Below, piece after piece: positions 46,460 through 57,763 of a stretch of 64,000 bases of DNA. This stretch comes from Chiua virens (lineage: Eukaryota > Basidiomycota > Agaricomycetes > Boletales > Boletaceae): positions 2,294,001 through 2,358,000 of the forward strand of contig JAHNUO010000005.1 in assembly GCA_019787685.1 (NCBI GenBank), in the 5' to 3' direction. A program made the translations under genes and the position numbers. How positions within the stretch are numbered: the first letter of the stretch is position 1; each line of letters begins with the position of its first letter. The notes beneath the pieces were generated by a model. That model was not told the origin of the DNA. It saw nothing but the letters and a program-made list of their open reading frames with translations, and made no database searches.

Positions 46460-47462
46460 AGATGTCTCGTTAAAAACGAATCGTGCATCTGGGTCGGTGA
46501 ACAGACATTGTTAAGCCGACACTACTGACAAGAACGCAGCATAAACCGTGGTCTTGGATTACGATCATGTTCCTTCTTGTGCGTACCTGATCCCAGTGGA
46601 TTTTCCACTACTAGTAGGACATCTTCTAGCACATTTCCAGGTCCATCATTGCCAGTGTGACCTATACAATTTGACGTGAGTTTCAAGTTACTGCTGTTTA
46701 ATACTTGTCTCAGTGAATGCTGAGTAGGTTTGAAATCGCAAAAATATGGATTTGATTGAGCTTTGACTGCGGCCCACATCCTCTTTCTCGGCACAGCCAC
46801 TTGTGAGTACTAGTAGTCGAGCTACTCCAATCGAGAAATGACCTTGAATTCTATGATGGCGATTACAGTTGTCGTGATCCTGTGCGTATGGACAATGCCG
46901 CAATGTACAATCGATCAAGACCAAACTTCAGCTTGCTTCTTGCTATGCTTTTCATCGAGATCGTCGCCGTCGTGACTGCTGCTGCTGGCTATACCTATAC
47001 CTACCTCGGTCGACGCATGATTCGTGTATGTATGTAGATTCTGAGTCGATAAATAAATACACGCTACCTGACTAACCACCGGTCAGGGGTCGCCACTGAA
47101 GTACTAGAATACTCATTTTGCACGGAGCGACCTGTTTAGACTTGTGTGGCCGACATTTCGCAAATGACACTTGGTACGGTGTCGTGCTCGGTAGCTGTCG
47201 ACACGCATAGTTCGTGAGGCAGTCACTTCAAATGTACCGCATCACAGAACAGTGGTAACTCACCCGGTACATAAACCTACTCGTCGAACAGGGCATTAAC
47301 AGCTATTGTGCAAGTTGTGCCCGCGTACACGTTAACTCCTCGGTTCATTATCAGCATACGGGAAGTGTATGCACACGATGTTCAACTTGTTCAAGGCAGT
47401 CGTGGGGAGGCAATCGACAGTGGCTTTGGCTTAGCCACGTTATTAATATCCAATCATGGTGT
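46460..47462 (+). pseudogene. DUF6533 copy 8, decayed
   Basis: The first exons are missing. Remnants include the CATCTGG exon, the PWSW exon (about 46540-46580), a fused boundary at about 46775 joining two exons that are normally several hundred bases apart, the MILRVW exon with an inserted GCCGCA, the VLEY exon containing TAG codons, and a terminal exon joined directly after GIL (about 47300). It breaks off at about 47462, where a member of the second family begins. Confidence 0.75.
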
Positions 47463-48460
47463 ATGTCATAATCTTCTCACGCCATGCATCATCCTTCCTT
47501 TTACTCAATGCCAGTCGCGACGATGCCACTCTCCTCAACCTACCGACCAGCAAATACCTCCAAAGATCCAGATGCTAACCAACTTTCCACTACCCTGTCC
47601 GGCAGCTTTTACAGTCACCATTTTCACAGCTCGAACGGCACGCGTGCGACGCGCCCCGAGGATGGTGTCGAGAGCCCGCAAGTTTGGTCTGACTTCCAGT
47701 TGGCAGACGGTGCATCTTTTGCCCCGGGAGTGATTCGGGCGCGGAGTAGATGCGTTTTGCCGTGTCCGCCGTACGTGCCAAGTATTGGACCAGTTAGAGA
47801 GCCGACAGCCAAAGACAGTCGATGAGTATTTGGGGTACGTCTATGTCATGTATGTTGTGACTTGTATATTGACAAGTATTCCTCGTGGTATGGATAGGTT
47901 CGCGCCAGAACTGGCGTGTCTGAGGGCACACAGTCGAGCTGACGACGTCAGTAGTACCAGTGTCCCATTCACTTCGGGACATGTCAAGGAACGTGAGGAA
48001 TGGGATGAACTTGGAAAGGTAATGCGGAGCACGAGCTGGTTTGATTGAATGGACCAAGTTGACGATTATATGTGAGAATGTCTACGCCGTTGTAACTTTT
48101 GATACCCACTCAGGACACGATCGATCATATGATATACCCACGTTGGGATCACACTTTACGAAAACTATCCAGTCGCGACCTTTTGAATACGAATACTTGC
48201 ATCCCGCGACGTGTCAATGGTGGGCCAGGTTTGAATTTGAAGTGCAACGCAAACCAAGATCGAGGCGGTGAGGAACGCAAGATTACATCGATCTCAACAA
48301 AAGCCTTCCAACTAGCTCGTCCCTCCCGTTGAGTGTTTGAATGTGCAGGGCTTCGGCATGATGCGTCGTACGATGTCCACGGTTGGATTTTAGATCTTTT
48401 GAATACGAACTGGAAGTGATCCCAGCTGACATTTACGTGGGGGTTGATCTCAGGCACATT
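47463..48460 (+). pseudogene. Relic of second interspersed family (S6)
   Basis: It aligns with S2 (for example 47710-47800 with 6210-6300, and 48240-48350 with 6420-6540) and with the inverted S5. A coding-like stretch reads YLGYVYVMYVVTCILTSI then MDRFAPELACLRAHSRADD (about 47830-47950), corresponding to FATELACRKAHAS in S4. Frames shift elsewhere. The ancestral protein is not recognised. Confidence 0.45.
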
Positions 48461-48909
48461 TGATGAGGCGTCTAGGTTGCGCCATCCATCATGAGAGATA
48501 TTTCACGATTGGTAGCGACTGACAGGAGTCTTGACAACGCATCTCTCGGACTCGATTGCTAAACGGCTTCTTATCTGAATGGTTCTTCTGCGCCGTTCCG
48601 TCTCTCGGATCACCACCTTTCCCCCCGTCTCTTACTACTCTAACGAGTCTAACCCCTTCAGAATTCGTTTGCTTTACGTGCTATGCTTCTCGATGAACAG
48701 ATAGGGCCATGGGTCACCATAAAGATGAAGGCGTTTTGACCCAATTGTCAATCAGACAAACGTGGAATTCTTTCCATAACCCGTTGAAAATAAATTGCTC
48801 GTTTTTGGCCCATTCCATTCCCTATCACCGCAGATAATCAAATCTCCGCCATACACAGGTTTTGATGGTGAGCATGATCGGGCTGAAAGGTATGCAGTGA
48901 AATCCCTGA

Positions 48910-49741
48910 CACAACGGCTAGATCAATATTTAGCATAGGCCTAAATGTTGAGATATATGTATCACCGAATATCAAGATTAGTTTCCAGTTCTGTCGATGG
49001 CCGAATTTGATGTTTTGCCCGCGGACCAAACGTGCGCCAAATCTTGAAATTTGTGTGCAGGTTTCATTTCGTCAAATATGTGAAACTAAATAAAGAGTAT
49101 TGTTGCCAAAGAAACGTGCGTCGAAACTTGAAATTTAGTGTACACATTTAGTATGCATTAATATTTAGAGTTTCGGCGCTGTCTGTACAGGGGTCCAAAC
49201 TTGATGTATGGTCAAGTGTACGGAAATCTTTTATTTTTCAAATTTAGTCTCTGAATAAATGTGGAACAAAAATATAAAGTTTCGAGGACGTCGTCGCCGA
49301 CCGATGGCCTGCTGCTGACCGCGCTCTGTGCGGGCGCCAACTCCGGGCGATGAGTTTCGGCGCGCTCGAAACTTTATATTTTTGTTCCACATTTATTCAG
49401 AGACTAAATTTGAAGAATAAAAGATTTCCGTATGCTTGACCATACATCAAGTTTGGACCCCTGTACAGACAGCGCCGAAACTCTAAATATTAATGCATAC
49501 TAAATGTGTACACTAAATTTCAAGTTTCGACGCACGTTTCTTTGGCAACAATACTCTTTGTTTAGTTTCACATATTTGACGAAACGAAACCTGTGCACAA
49601 ATTTCAAGATTTGACGCACATTTGGTCCGCGGGCGAAACATCAAATTCGGCCGTCGACAGAACTGGAAACTAATCTTGATATTCGGTGATACATATATCT
49701 CAACATTTAGGCCTATGCTAAATATTGATCTAGCCGTTGTG
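48910..49741. mobile_element. 832-bp near-perfect fold-back (palindromic) element
   Basis: Left arm 48910-49286 and right arm 49365-49741 are both exactly 377 nt and stay in register along their length, with few mismatches. The 78-nt spacer (49287-49364) is GC-rich and unlike the AT-rich arms. The ends are CACAACGGC and GCCGTTGTG. TGA flanks the element on each side (48907-48909 and 49742-49744), a likely 3-bp target duplication. CAC ends with a 3-bp duplication would fit a CACTA-type or other 3-bp-duplicating DNA transposon; no transposase is present. It splits the upstream block shared by DUF6533 copies. Confidence 0.9.
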
Positions 49742-49744
49742 TGA

Positions 49745-49908
49745 GGCTGCCACATGCAACGTTAATTTGCTTACAGCCGCATGATCGCCATAACGCGGTG
49801 TTCTCCGAAAGAATGCATCCAGTGCTCTTATAAACCAATCACTTTGCAGTGTGATTCTGAAAGCGTCATACTATCTATTGCACTTCTCACCGGCTTTCCA
49901 TCAAGACC
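49745..49908 (+). promoter_or_regulatory. Core promoter region of DUF6533 copy 9
   Basis: Sequence after the fold-back element resumes the block seen at 2890-3049 (ACAGCCGCAT.ATCGCC). CTTATAAACCAATCACTTTG at 49827-49846 matches the 2951 site almost exactly and lies about 80 bp before the ATG. The element therefore sits about 85 bp upstream of the TATA-like site. Confidence 0.5.
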
Positions 49909-51757
49909 ATGTCTTCTGATCTACAGTCGACCATCGCGGCAATTCTGGAAAACAACTATGCTTCCCGTACGTGCATCTGTACCCTTGGTAATCAGCCTCA
50001 CAGGCCCAGGCTTTTCACAGTCGCTGTCCTAATTGCTGTCGGATATGATTACAGTAAGATCCAGGATCTATTCCGGTGTAAGCCTTCAAATTGACTATTG
50101 TCAGTCCTTCTCTTTCCAAAGGAGGTATACTCGTGGACTCTGCCATAAATAAAATTTGTCGCTAATTGATCGCCGATGAAGATAGAGTACATCTGGGTCA
50201 GTACACACCCATTTCCCGCGTTGACATATTCCTAACAAAAACGCAGAACAAACCATGGTCTTGGGTTTCGACCATGTTCCTTCTTGTGTGTACCTCCTTT
50301 CAAGTTGTACTTTGGCACAGATGTCTTCTAACAAGACATTGATAGGTCCGCTATTGTGGCCTATTTAATTTGGCGTGAGTGTATAATATGACTCCTGTAA
50401 CGCATTTACTGTACTCTGACCTTGAGCCGTGTACCAGGTACACTGCCCTGAGTAAGTGTGAATAATAAATTATAGATTTAATCGAGCATTCAATGACCGT
50501 TGCAAAGTGGGGAGTAGTTTCGTGTCTGATCCTAAAGTATGTGCCCCAATTTCCAAGGTATCAGTAAATCATTGGATGTTCTCATGATCGTTGTGTTTCC
50601 CTAGTTGTACGTATTCAAGTTGGGCTCACTACCATCATCACACATTTGGGATGTGTCTGATACCAGTGGCATAGCTGTGAGTATTCACTCGAAGCATTCA
50701 CCTGCTTTCTATTCATGAACACTTGAAGGCGACATATGGACCTATAGCGAGCACTGGACATACGTGTTGTTCATCGGCGCAGCCGATTGTGAGTAGTTGA
50801 TTTATTCTAATCCAGAAATGAATTGTATATGACGGCGATTTGTAACAGTTGTCATGATCCTGCGCGTATGGGCAATGTACAGTCGATCAAGACTGATCCT
50901 TGCCTTGCTTCTTATCATGCTTTGTATCGAAATGATCACTGTCGTGGTAGCTGCTGCTGTCTATACCATCCAGAAGAACGACTCGGAATCATGTGTGTAC
51001 ACTTTGACGCGATAAATTCATTGCTAGACTAACCTGCGGTTAGTTTTCACCGTTCAGATACTGGAATATTCGTTGTGCACGGAGCAAGCTAAAATGCCTA
51101 TTTGGAGTTCTGTGACTGACATTTCGCAATTGACATTTGGTGCGGTGTTGTGCACGGTAGCCATCGCGCAGTTCGTGAGGCAGTCACTTCGAATGCACCG
51201 CGCCACAAAACAGTGGCAACTCAACCGGTACATTAACCTGCTCCTCAAGCAGGGCATCCTCTACTTCATAGGGTAAGTATGTCTAGTCCACCTCCCTATC
51301 CCACTCTTGTCAACCTGAAAACTATTTACATCCCTGACGGAGTCCAAGTTATGACACCGCTGAAACTTTCTGTCACAGAATCCTCCTGCTGAACCTCATC
51401 AACGTACTGGGGGTCACTGGACATCTTCCAAACGCCGGGTGGAAGCTCATACTAGCAGGCATCTTGGAAATTGTGCCCGTGTACACTCTAACGCCTCGAT
51501 TCATCATCAGCATACGAGAACTGTATGCACACGATATTCAGGGGAAACGTGAGGGCGGAATCGACTCCGGGTTTGGCTTGTCTACATTATCTAACCGCGA
51601 TGCTGCTCGAGGACCGATGGTATTTGCAATCGGTACGCAGAGCGAGACCGTGGAGAAGGTGGAGGCAGAGGAGGTGGTGGTGGATGATGCGCCGAACGAG
51701 GGGACGGGCGACATTGAGTTGGTCCCAAGGGAGGTGGAGCCCGTTCAGCTAGTGTAG
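49909..51757 (+). CDS. DUF6533-family membrane protein, copy 9
   Basis: A clear intact copy. First exons by my reading: 49909-49966 (MSSDLQSTIAAILENNYAS), 50021-50053 (AVLIAVGYDY), 50105-50124 (LLFPKE), 50182-50196 (IEYIW), 50247-50285 (NKPWSWVSTMFLL), 50346-50374 (VRYCGLFNL). Later exons give the GAAD segment, VMILRVWAMYSRSR with a helix, LEYSLCTEQ..TKQW..GILYFIG, and the terminal exon 51379-51757 with VPVYTLTPRFIISIREL and an acidic tail ending VQLV. Introns are about 45-60 nt, GT-AG. Probably a multi-pass membrane protein. Its upstream region carries the fold-back element. Confidence 0.85.
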
Positions 51758-52043
51758 TTCGGAAGGTGGTCGTTGGTCCAGTGTATTCCAACTTCTACTA
51801 GGGCGGTAATTTTCATATACCGGCAGTGTCCCTGGAAGCTCGTCGTACTATCATAGGTACATGTACCATATGCGCGATAAGTAGACAACACCGAAAGTAC
51901 CGCCCGAGATATGAGATTAGGGCATAATTTGGATGCTAAGTGAACAGTAAAACATATGGTTGATGATAATGGCCTTCACCAACTCTTATAACTTGGCAGG
52001 TATCGCATGCCAATCCACGCGCTCGACCTTTAGGATTAAACGC

Positions 52044-54114
52044 TCAAGATCGTGCAATCTCGCGTACCATAGGAGTACTCACCATTTCGGGAGAAAGTTG
52101 GTCAATTGACGAGACACCGAGAGACTCCATGCCAAATTTGATTTCGCGCTGCAATATTCGCACTAAATGAACAACGCCAGCTTCGCCATAACCCTGGAGA
52201 GCTTTCAGCCGGATGTATTCTACACGGAAATCGGACTCACACTCTGTGCATAGAGGAAGGCGCGACCAAGTCCAACGGCCTTTGCACCGAGGCACAGAGC
52301 CTTTAACACGTCTTAGAGGGAGCATGAATCCAGTGGGGATGAGTGATGTCAATTCAATTTTCACTGACCAGTGCCACGACGAACGCCGCCATCCATATAG
52401 ACTGCAATTGTCTGTCTTGTGAGAGGTCGAAACTAACCTGATCAACTACGTGCCTTCAGTTTTCCGAAATACTTCCGGATGTTCCTGGCGAAGCTTGTAA
52501 AGTACTTCCAAGGGGGGAAGCGAACTAAATTCGTCAAATGTGATTGAGTAACTTGTCGAGCGTTTTAATGCTCACTATTCAAGCTGGCGGCCTGAGACAG
52601 GGAGAATGGATTCGTTCAATTGACAGTTTGTGAACTTAGCGCTCACCACCATGATTCGACAACACAATGCCTTCGCAACCAGCCTCCACGGCGAGAACGG
52701 CATCCTTTCCAGGCTTAGAATCGAATGAAAGTGAAATAGAGATAATATTACCGCAATACATTGAATGCCTGCACGGGTATAAGCACATGTAGAAGGTCTG
52801 CAAAAGACCGCACCTTTGACAACTATGGGAAGCTTTGTGATGCTTCGTATCCACGGTATTGTCTGGAGACAGAGCATGTGAAAATTCAATGCAAACTTAT
52901 TGCAAAATGACTCACTCGTTCCCAAGTGATTTCAGTATCTTTAACGGTGATATGATTGATAGTAGCGCTTAATACATCGAGTTTCTCTTCATCCTCGAGG
53001 TCCGGGTGACGCCTGATGCCCTGATTCTCGAAATCCTCTATGTAATGAGGAGCACGGATATCCATCTCTCGGTTTGGCTCTACAATAGCATCGACGGTAA
53101 GGAAGATCGCATTGTAGCCAAGCGCCTCTACTTCCTGAATGCGCTTCACGAAAGCCGCATCGTTCCTGTATTTGTACAACTGGAAAAAGATAGGCTGATC
53201 GGGTGAACCACGAGCAGCGGCTATGTGACCATACGACAGTGAAGAATTGCTTGAGACCATTTGAACGATACCGGATTTATAGGCGCCGCGCGTAAGATTC
53301 ACTTCGCCGAGAGGGTGCCCGAGTCGAGCTAGTGCAGAACCACTGATGTATACGGGTATTGATGTTCTGTAACCAAGAATAGTTGACGAGGTATCACAGC
53401 CAAAGACAACCCTCATGACTCTGGGGTGGAAGAAAAAGCGACTAAATGTACGAGCGTTTTCGGCATGCGCTTCAATCGCTTCAGAGACCAGAAACCCACG
53501 TTGAAAATGATACATACCGATAGAATCGTCTGCGGCGGATTCGTAGTAAGCAAAAGCTTTGTAAGGGAGAAGTTTCTTGGCCGTTTCCTAAAAGCAATGA
53601 GCGGTGAAGTCGGGTGAGAGTACAGATTATACCTCCATATCTTGAATATTGAAGATTCGGCTGAGGGGTGGTCTGTTCTTGCGAGCTTCCCCTACTCGGA
53701 TATCATCCCTTGTCTTGGTCTTATTCTGCCTTGCCCGTTGCAGATCGAGGACTGAAGTTTCGTCAAGGTCGCCGAGATGATTTCTGGGGGCGATGTTCTT
53801 CTCTAGTGCGTCTGCAGGATGGATGGGTACATATGCTGCGGTAGCATCCCTTCCAGCGAACTCCAAGATCACTTGAGGTCCTCCAGGGTGTTCCTAGTAG
53901 GAGCGGTGAAAAGCGAGAGGGAGGAGGTATGTATAGAGGCTCACAAATAAAAAGTCAGTGACATCGTAAACCTTGTCCCTTATGATAAGCCAGCAAGAAC
54001 TGTGCAGGATCGTTGGGGTAAGAATCGTTAACAATCATGAAACTAGTGGGTAAGTGTTATTATGTACCTCCTGGTCTTGTGTTTAGCGACTTGCGCGAGA
54101 TTGTAAATGGCCAT
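52044..54114 (-). CDS. CYB2: L-lactate dehydrogenase (cytochrome b2-type, FMN-dependent)
   Basis: The gene reads in phase through many introns. The N-terminus MAIYNLAQVAKHKTR leads into a cytochrome b5 domain (SCWLIIRDKVYDVTDFL, EHPGGPQ, then VPIHP; the two histidines bind haem). The FMN-dependent dehydrogenase domain follows: YESAADD, HPLGEVNLTRGAYKSG, SSNSSLSY, FFQLYKY, LTVDAIVEPNRE, TKLPIVVKG, LSNHGGRQ (catalytic His and Arg), VYMDGGVRRGTD, KALCLGAKAVGLGR, YGEAGVV. The product would oxidise L-lactate to pyruvate, passing electrons to cytochrome c. No mitochondrial presequence is visible before the b5 domain, so location is uncertain. One intron starts GCACGT. Single gene, convergent with copy 9. 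Confidence 0.88.
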
Positions 54115-54394
54115 GATACAACTTGAAGGGAGAGAAGCTCCCTGGCATAGTCCATTTTTAACATCGACTCGCCTGCCCGGCGGCCCGCAGACCGATGGTC
54201 AGCCCAAAACTTGGTGGTTTCTCGAGTCAACCCTACGCTAAGGTTAGAATGTATGTGATGCATGTGATGTTTGGGCTTGCTGTCGTCAATAATGCTTGAA
54301 CTTCAGCCACAATATCAACTACTAATGGATTGGTCAGAAGATTCCTTTCAGAAACTCGCATTGACGACGCAGATGGACCATCTTTGGTTGCGCT

Positions 54395-55514
54395 TAGGGA
54401 AATGCACGGGTACCAGGTACCCAACGGTACGGGTACGGGTTGGACTCCGTACCCGTGTCGGGCCCGGGACCCGCAGCCATGCCATGGGTATTGGTACCAC
54501 GGGAACTTATAGGCTATCAACGCTGACGCACACGTGACACGGCCTCATCATCAGGCTTCCACACCTCACCCGCTCTCCTTCGTGCCACCTACTACCTGTG
54601 CACAATGACAACAACACCGACGCACATGACACAACGCGACATCGACAACCCTCGCCCTCCTACACCTCACCCGGCCTCCTACACCTCACCCTCACCCTTC
54701 CTTTTACTTCCACATGATGCACGACGGCAATGACACCGACGCACACGGCGACGCGACGTCGGATCGACATGCTGACGACACGCCGTGTCCGAACAACCCT
54801 CGCTCTCCCACATCTCACCCACCCTCCTACACTTCACCCGCCCTTCTGCACCTCACCCGCCCTCCTGTGCCACCACCCCATTGTGCCACCACCCCTTGCC
54901 ACCACTCAATGCGACACTGGCATCGACACGGTGCGCCCGACGACGCCGTCTTGTCGACGGTGATGGTGGTGGCACCACCTGGCATGCTCAACGACACACC
55001 CAGGCCAGCGACAACGCGCATGACGAGGACCACGTCAGTGCTTGCCCTCACTCTCGCCTTGTCCCCTCGCCCTCGCCCTCGTCCTTGCACCTGTACTCAT
55101 GTGTAAACGCGAACGGGAACCTGTTGTCACGCTCCCGTTCGCGTTTACATGTGAGCGCTTATGCTCGCCTCTTGCCCTCGCCTTGTCCTCGCCTTGTCCT
55201 CCAACTCTTGCCCTTGCGCCTGCACTTGTGCGCAAATGCAAAACGGGAACGTGTTGTCACGTTCGCATTTTCCCATGAATGTTTGTATTCACCTCTCGCC
55301 CTCGTCTTGCCTCCACCCTCACCCACTTGCCTTACCACCCACACCCCATTGGCGTGCAAATGAACAAGTTCGCATGCCCAGATGATTGTCTGGGCATGCA
55401 AATGTGTTCGTTTTACAAGTCCACATCCGTGTAGTAACCCACAGGTATGGTAAGGCGCGGGTACGGGTACGGGTCAGCACTCCAGTACCCGCGGGTTTAC
55501 CCGTGCAGTTCCCT
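54395..55514. mobile_element. hAT-like non-autonomous element with C-rich interior
   Basis: The left end TAGGGAAATGCACGGGTA and right end ACCCGTGCAGTTCCCTA are inverted and resemble the ends of the hAT element at 30117. GGGTAC hexamers lie just inside both ends (54410-54470, 55450-55490). Flanking 8-mers (GGTTGCGC and GCTTGCGA) agree at 6 of 8 positions, so the target duplication is imperfect. The interior is CTC/CAC-rich with degenerate tandem segments and a perfect 17-bp inverted repeat (55102-55118 and 55133-55149). No transposase is seen; open frames here are compositional. Confidence 0.65.
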
Positions 55515-55980
55515 AGCTTGCGAATCGGCTGGCGTCTCGTGGTAGGCCATGGTAGCATTTCGTAGTGTAGCACTTTCAAGTTGTCTCAACTATGTAGTAT
55601 AAACATGAATCACGCACTATGTAGCATTCGTGAAATTTCCTGATGACTCCCTTGTCGCATCTGGACTCAACCCACATCAATACCTTTCTCATTGTACATC
55701 ATCCCATTTAGTACACTACATCCCAATCACTTCACTTTACTAATGACTTCTACGGGTACACTACGAACCCATGTATCTGTTACTATGAATCCGGTGACCT
55801 AAGAAGTGATGGATGTTTTGGATGATGTTTACAATTTTATTCTAAGTTCAACTGTGCGCGCCGAATAAAAGTGCACTTTGACCACCATATCTTCCGATCT
55901 ATTGCACATTTCCTACATCAAGTTTGAGACACCACCGGGATGAAAAGTATCATCACTCTAAGAATTGGAATACACTGTCA

Positions 55981-57763
55981 CTAAGCGGACCAAACCTGCA
56001 TCGGTATATCTTCGATGTCTCGCTTCCCCTTCAAGTTGTTCTGCCCATCGTCCCCCTCCACACTCTCCGCCACCTCGCTCTGCATACTATCAGCTGCAAA
56101 TACCATGGGTCCACCGGGGATGCTGCGGCTGGATAGCATAGTGAAGCCAAACCCAGTGTCGACACCACCCACATGTCTCCCTTGAACATCGCGTGCATAC
56201 AATTCCCGCACGCTAATGATGAATCGAGGGGTTAGAGTGTACACGGGCACAAGTTGCATGATGTTTGATGCTATAAATAGCCAACCGGTGCCCAGGAGGT
56301 TTCCAATGTACAGTAGACTGATGAAGTTCAACAGGAAGATTCTGCGACAAAAAAGTTCAGTTATGTCGTAACTCCATCGGCGACATATAATTTTCAGGAG
56401 ATGACAGAGGAGTTAGGATGGGGATTGGACATACGCTGAGAAGTAGAGCATTCCCTGGTTGACGAGCAGGTTAATGTATCGGCTTGGTCGCCATAGTCTT
56501 GTGACGCTGTACATTTGACGTGACTGCTTCACAAACTTCGCGATGGCGAGACCGCACAACACCACACCAAATACCATTTGTAAAATGGCAGTGACATAAG
56601 CCCCAGGGTACGATTTGTTTTCCTCTGTGCAAAATGAATAATCCAGTACTTGAATGCTGACCCCTGACTGAGTGTTAGTGTGGCATACATTTTTCGAGTC
56701 AGTGCCTACATACACGTATTGTTCTTTGGATTGGTGGCGTGAACAACAACTACCAATATGGAGATGATCTCGACAAAAAACGTGACAAGAAGGACTCCAA
56801 GGATTGGTCTTGATTGACTGTACATTGCCCATACGCGCAGGATCATGACGACTGTAATCACCGTTACAAAATTCTTTTTTGGATCAAAGGAACTCGATTA
56901 CTCACAGTCGGCCGCGCCGATAAATGGGACGTACAACCATTCCGAGCTAACGGAAAATAATTTGCCTTCAAGCACTCGTCAGTAGAAAACAGGTGGAATG
57001 CTTCAAGCCTGCTCACAGCTGTTTCACTAGTATCAGACACACCTCAAATGTGACATAATAGCGAACCAAATACGTACATCTAAAGGAGCACAATGACCCA
57101 TGGGCACGTACATGAGTTGCTGATAGCTTGGGAGACGTACATTTGTAGGACCAGGTAGGAAGCTACTCCCCACTATTGACGCGGTCAAAACTTGATCAAA
57201 TTTATGATTTATTATTCAAACTTACTGATGGCGCTGTATCTGGTGCACACTCGAGATCAGCATACAGATAATGCGTTACAACAGCCATATACTCACATCA
57301 AATTATATATGCCACAATAACGGACCTGTCCAGGTATTGTAAGAGGACGTCCTTAGCGCCTAGTGAAGTAGAATTTAGGTACATACAACGAGGTACATGG
57401 TCGAAACCCAAGACCATCGCTTGTTCTGCATCCTTGTCAGGAATGTATCAACTCGAGAAACGGCTGTGTACCAACCCAGATGTACTCTATCTTCATCGAG
57501 TATCAATCAGCAAAACTTTTCCGCGCATGACATAGAGTACACAAGTTATACCTCGCTTGGTAAGACGAGAACTTCCAGTGTGGGTTAGTTTGAGTCTTAC
57601 ATTGGAATAGAACATGCATCTTACTGTAATCATATCCGACAGCAGTTAGAATGGCGACTTTGAAAAGCCTGTGAGACTGAGGAAGACGAGTGCAGACGAA
57701 CGTACGGGAAAGACAGTTGTTTTGCTGAATGGCCAAAATGGCCGACTGTAGATCAGAGGACAT
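55981..57763 (-). CDS. DUF6533-family membrane protein, copy 10 (inverted)
   Basis: On the minus strand, ATG at 57763 gives MSSDLQSAILAIQQNN. Exons encode AILTAVGYDY, LVLPSE, IEYIW, NKRWSWVSTMY, VRYCGIYNL, VMILRVWAMYSQSRP with a helix, LDYSFCTEE..VTRLW..GMLYFS, and the terminal exon (55981-56335) with VPVYTLTPRFIISVRELYARDVQG and an acidic tail ending QVWSA. The junctions I checked are canonical. It is the only array member on this strand and lies beyond the lactate dehydrogenase gene, so an inversion or transposed duplication separates it from the rest. Confidence 0.82.

Noticed and set aside
48910..49741. Reading the palindromic region as a CRISPR-like or tandem array
   Set aside because: There are only two inverted arms and no direct repeats; a eukaryotic fold-back element explains it.
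54714..55401. Pro/Ser/Thr-rich open frames up to 192 codons
   Set aside because: They lie in CAC/CTC-rich DNA inside a hAT-like element, overlap on both strands and contain no domain.
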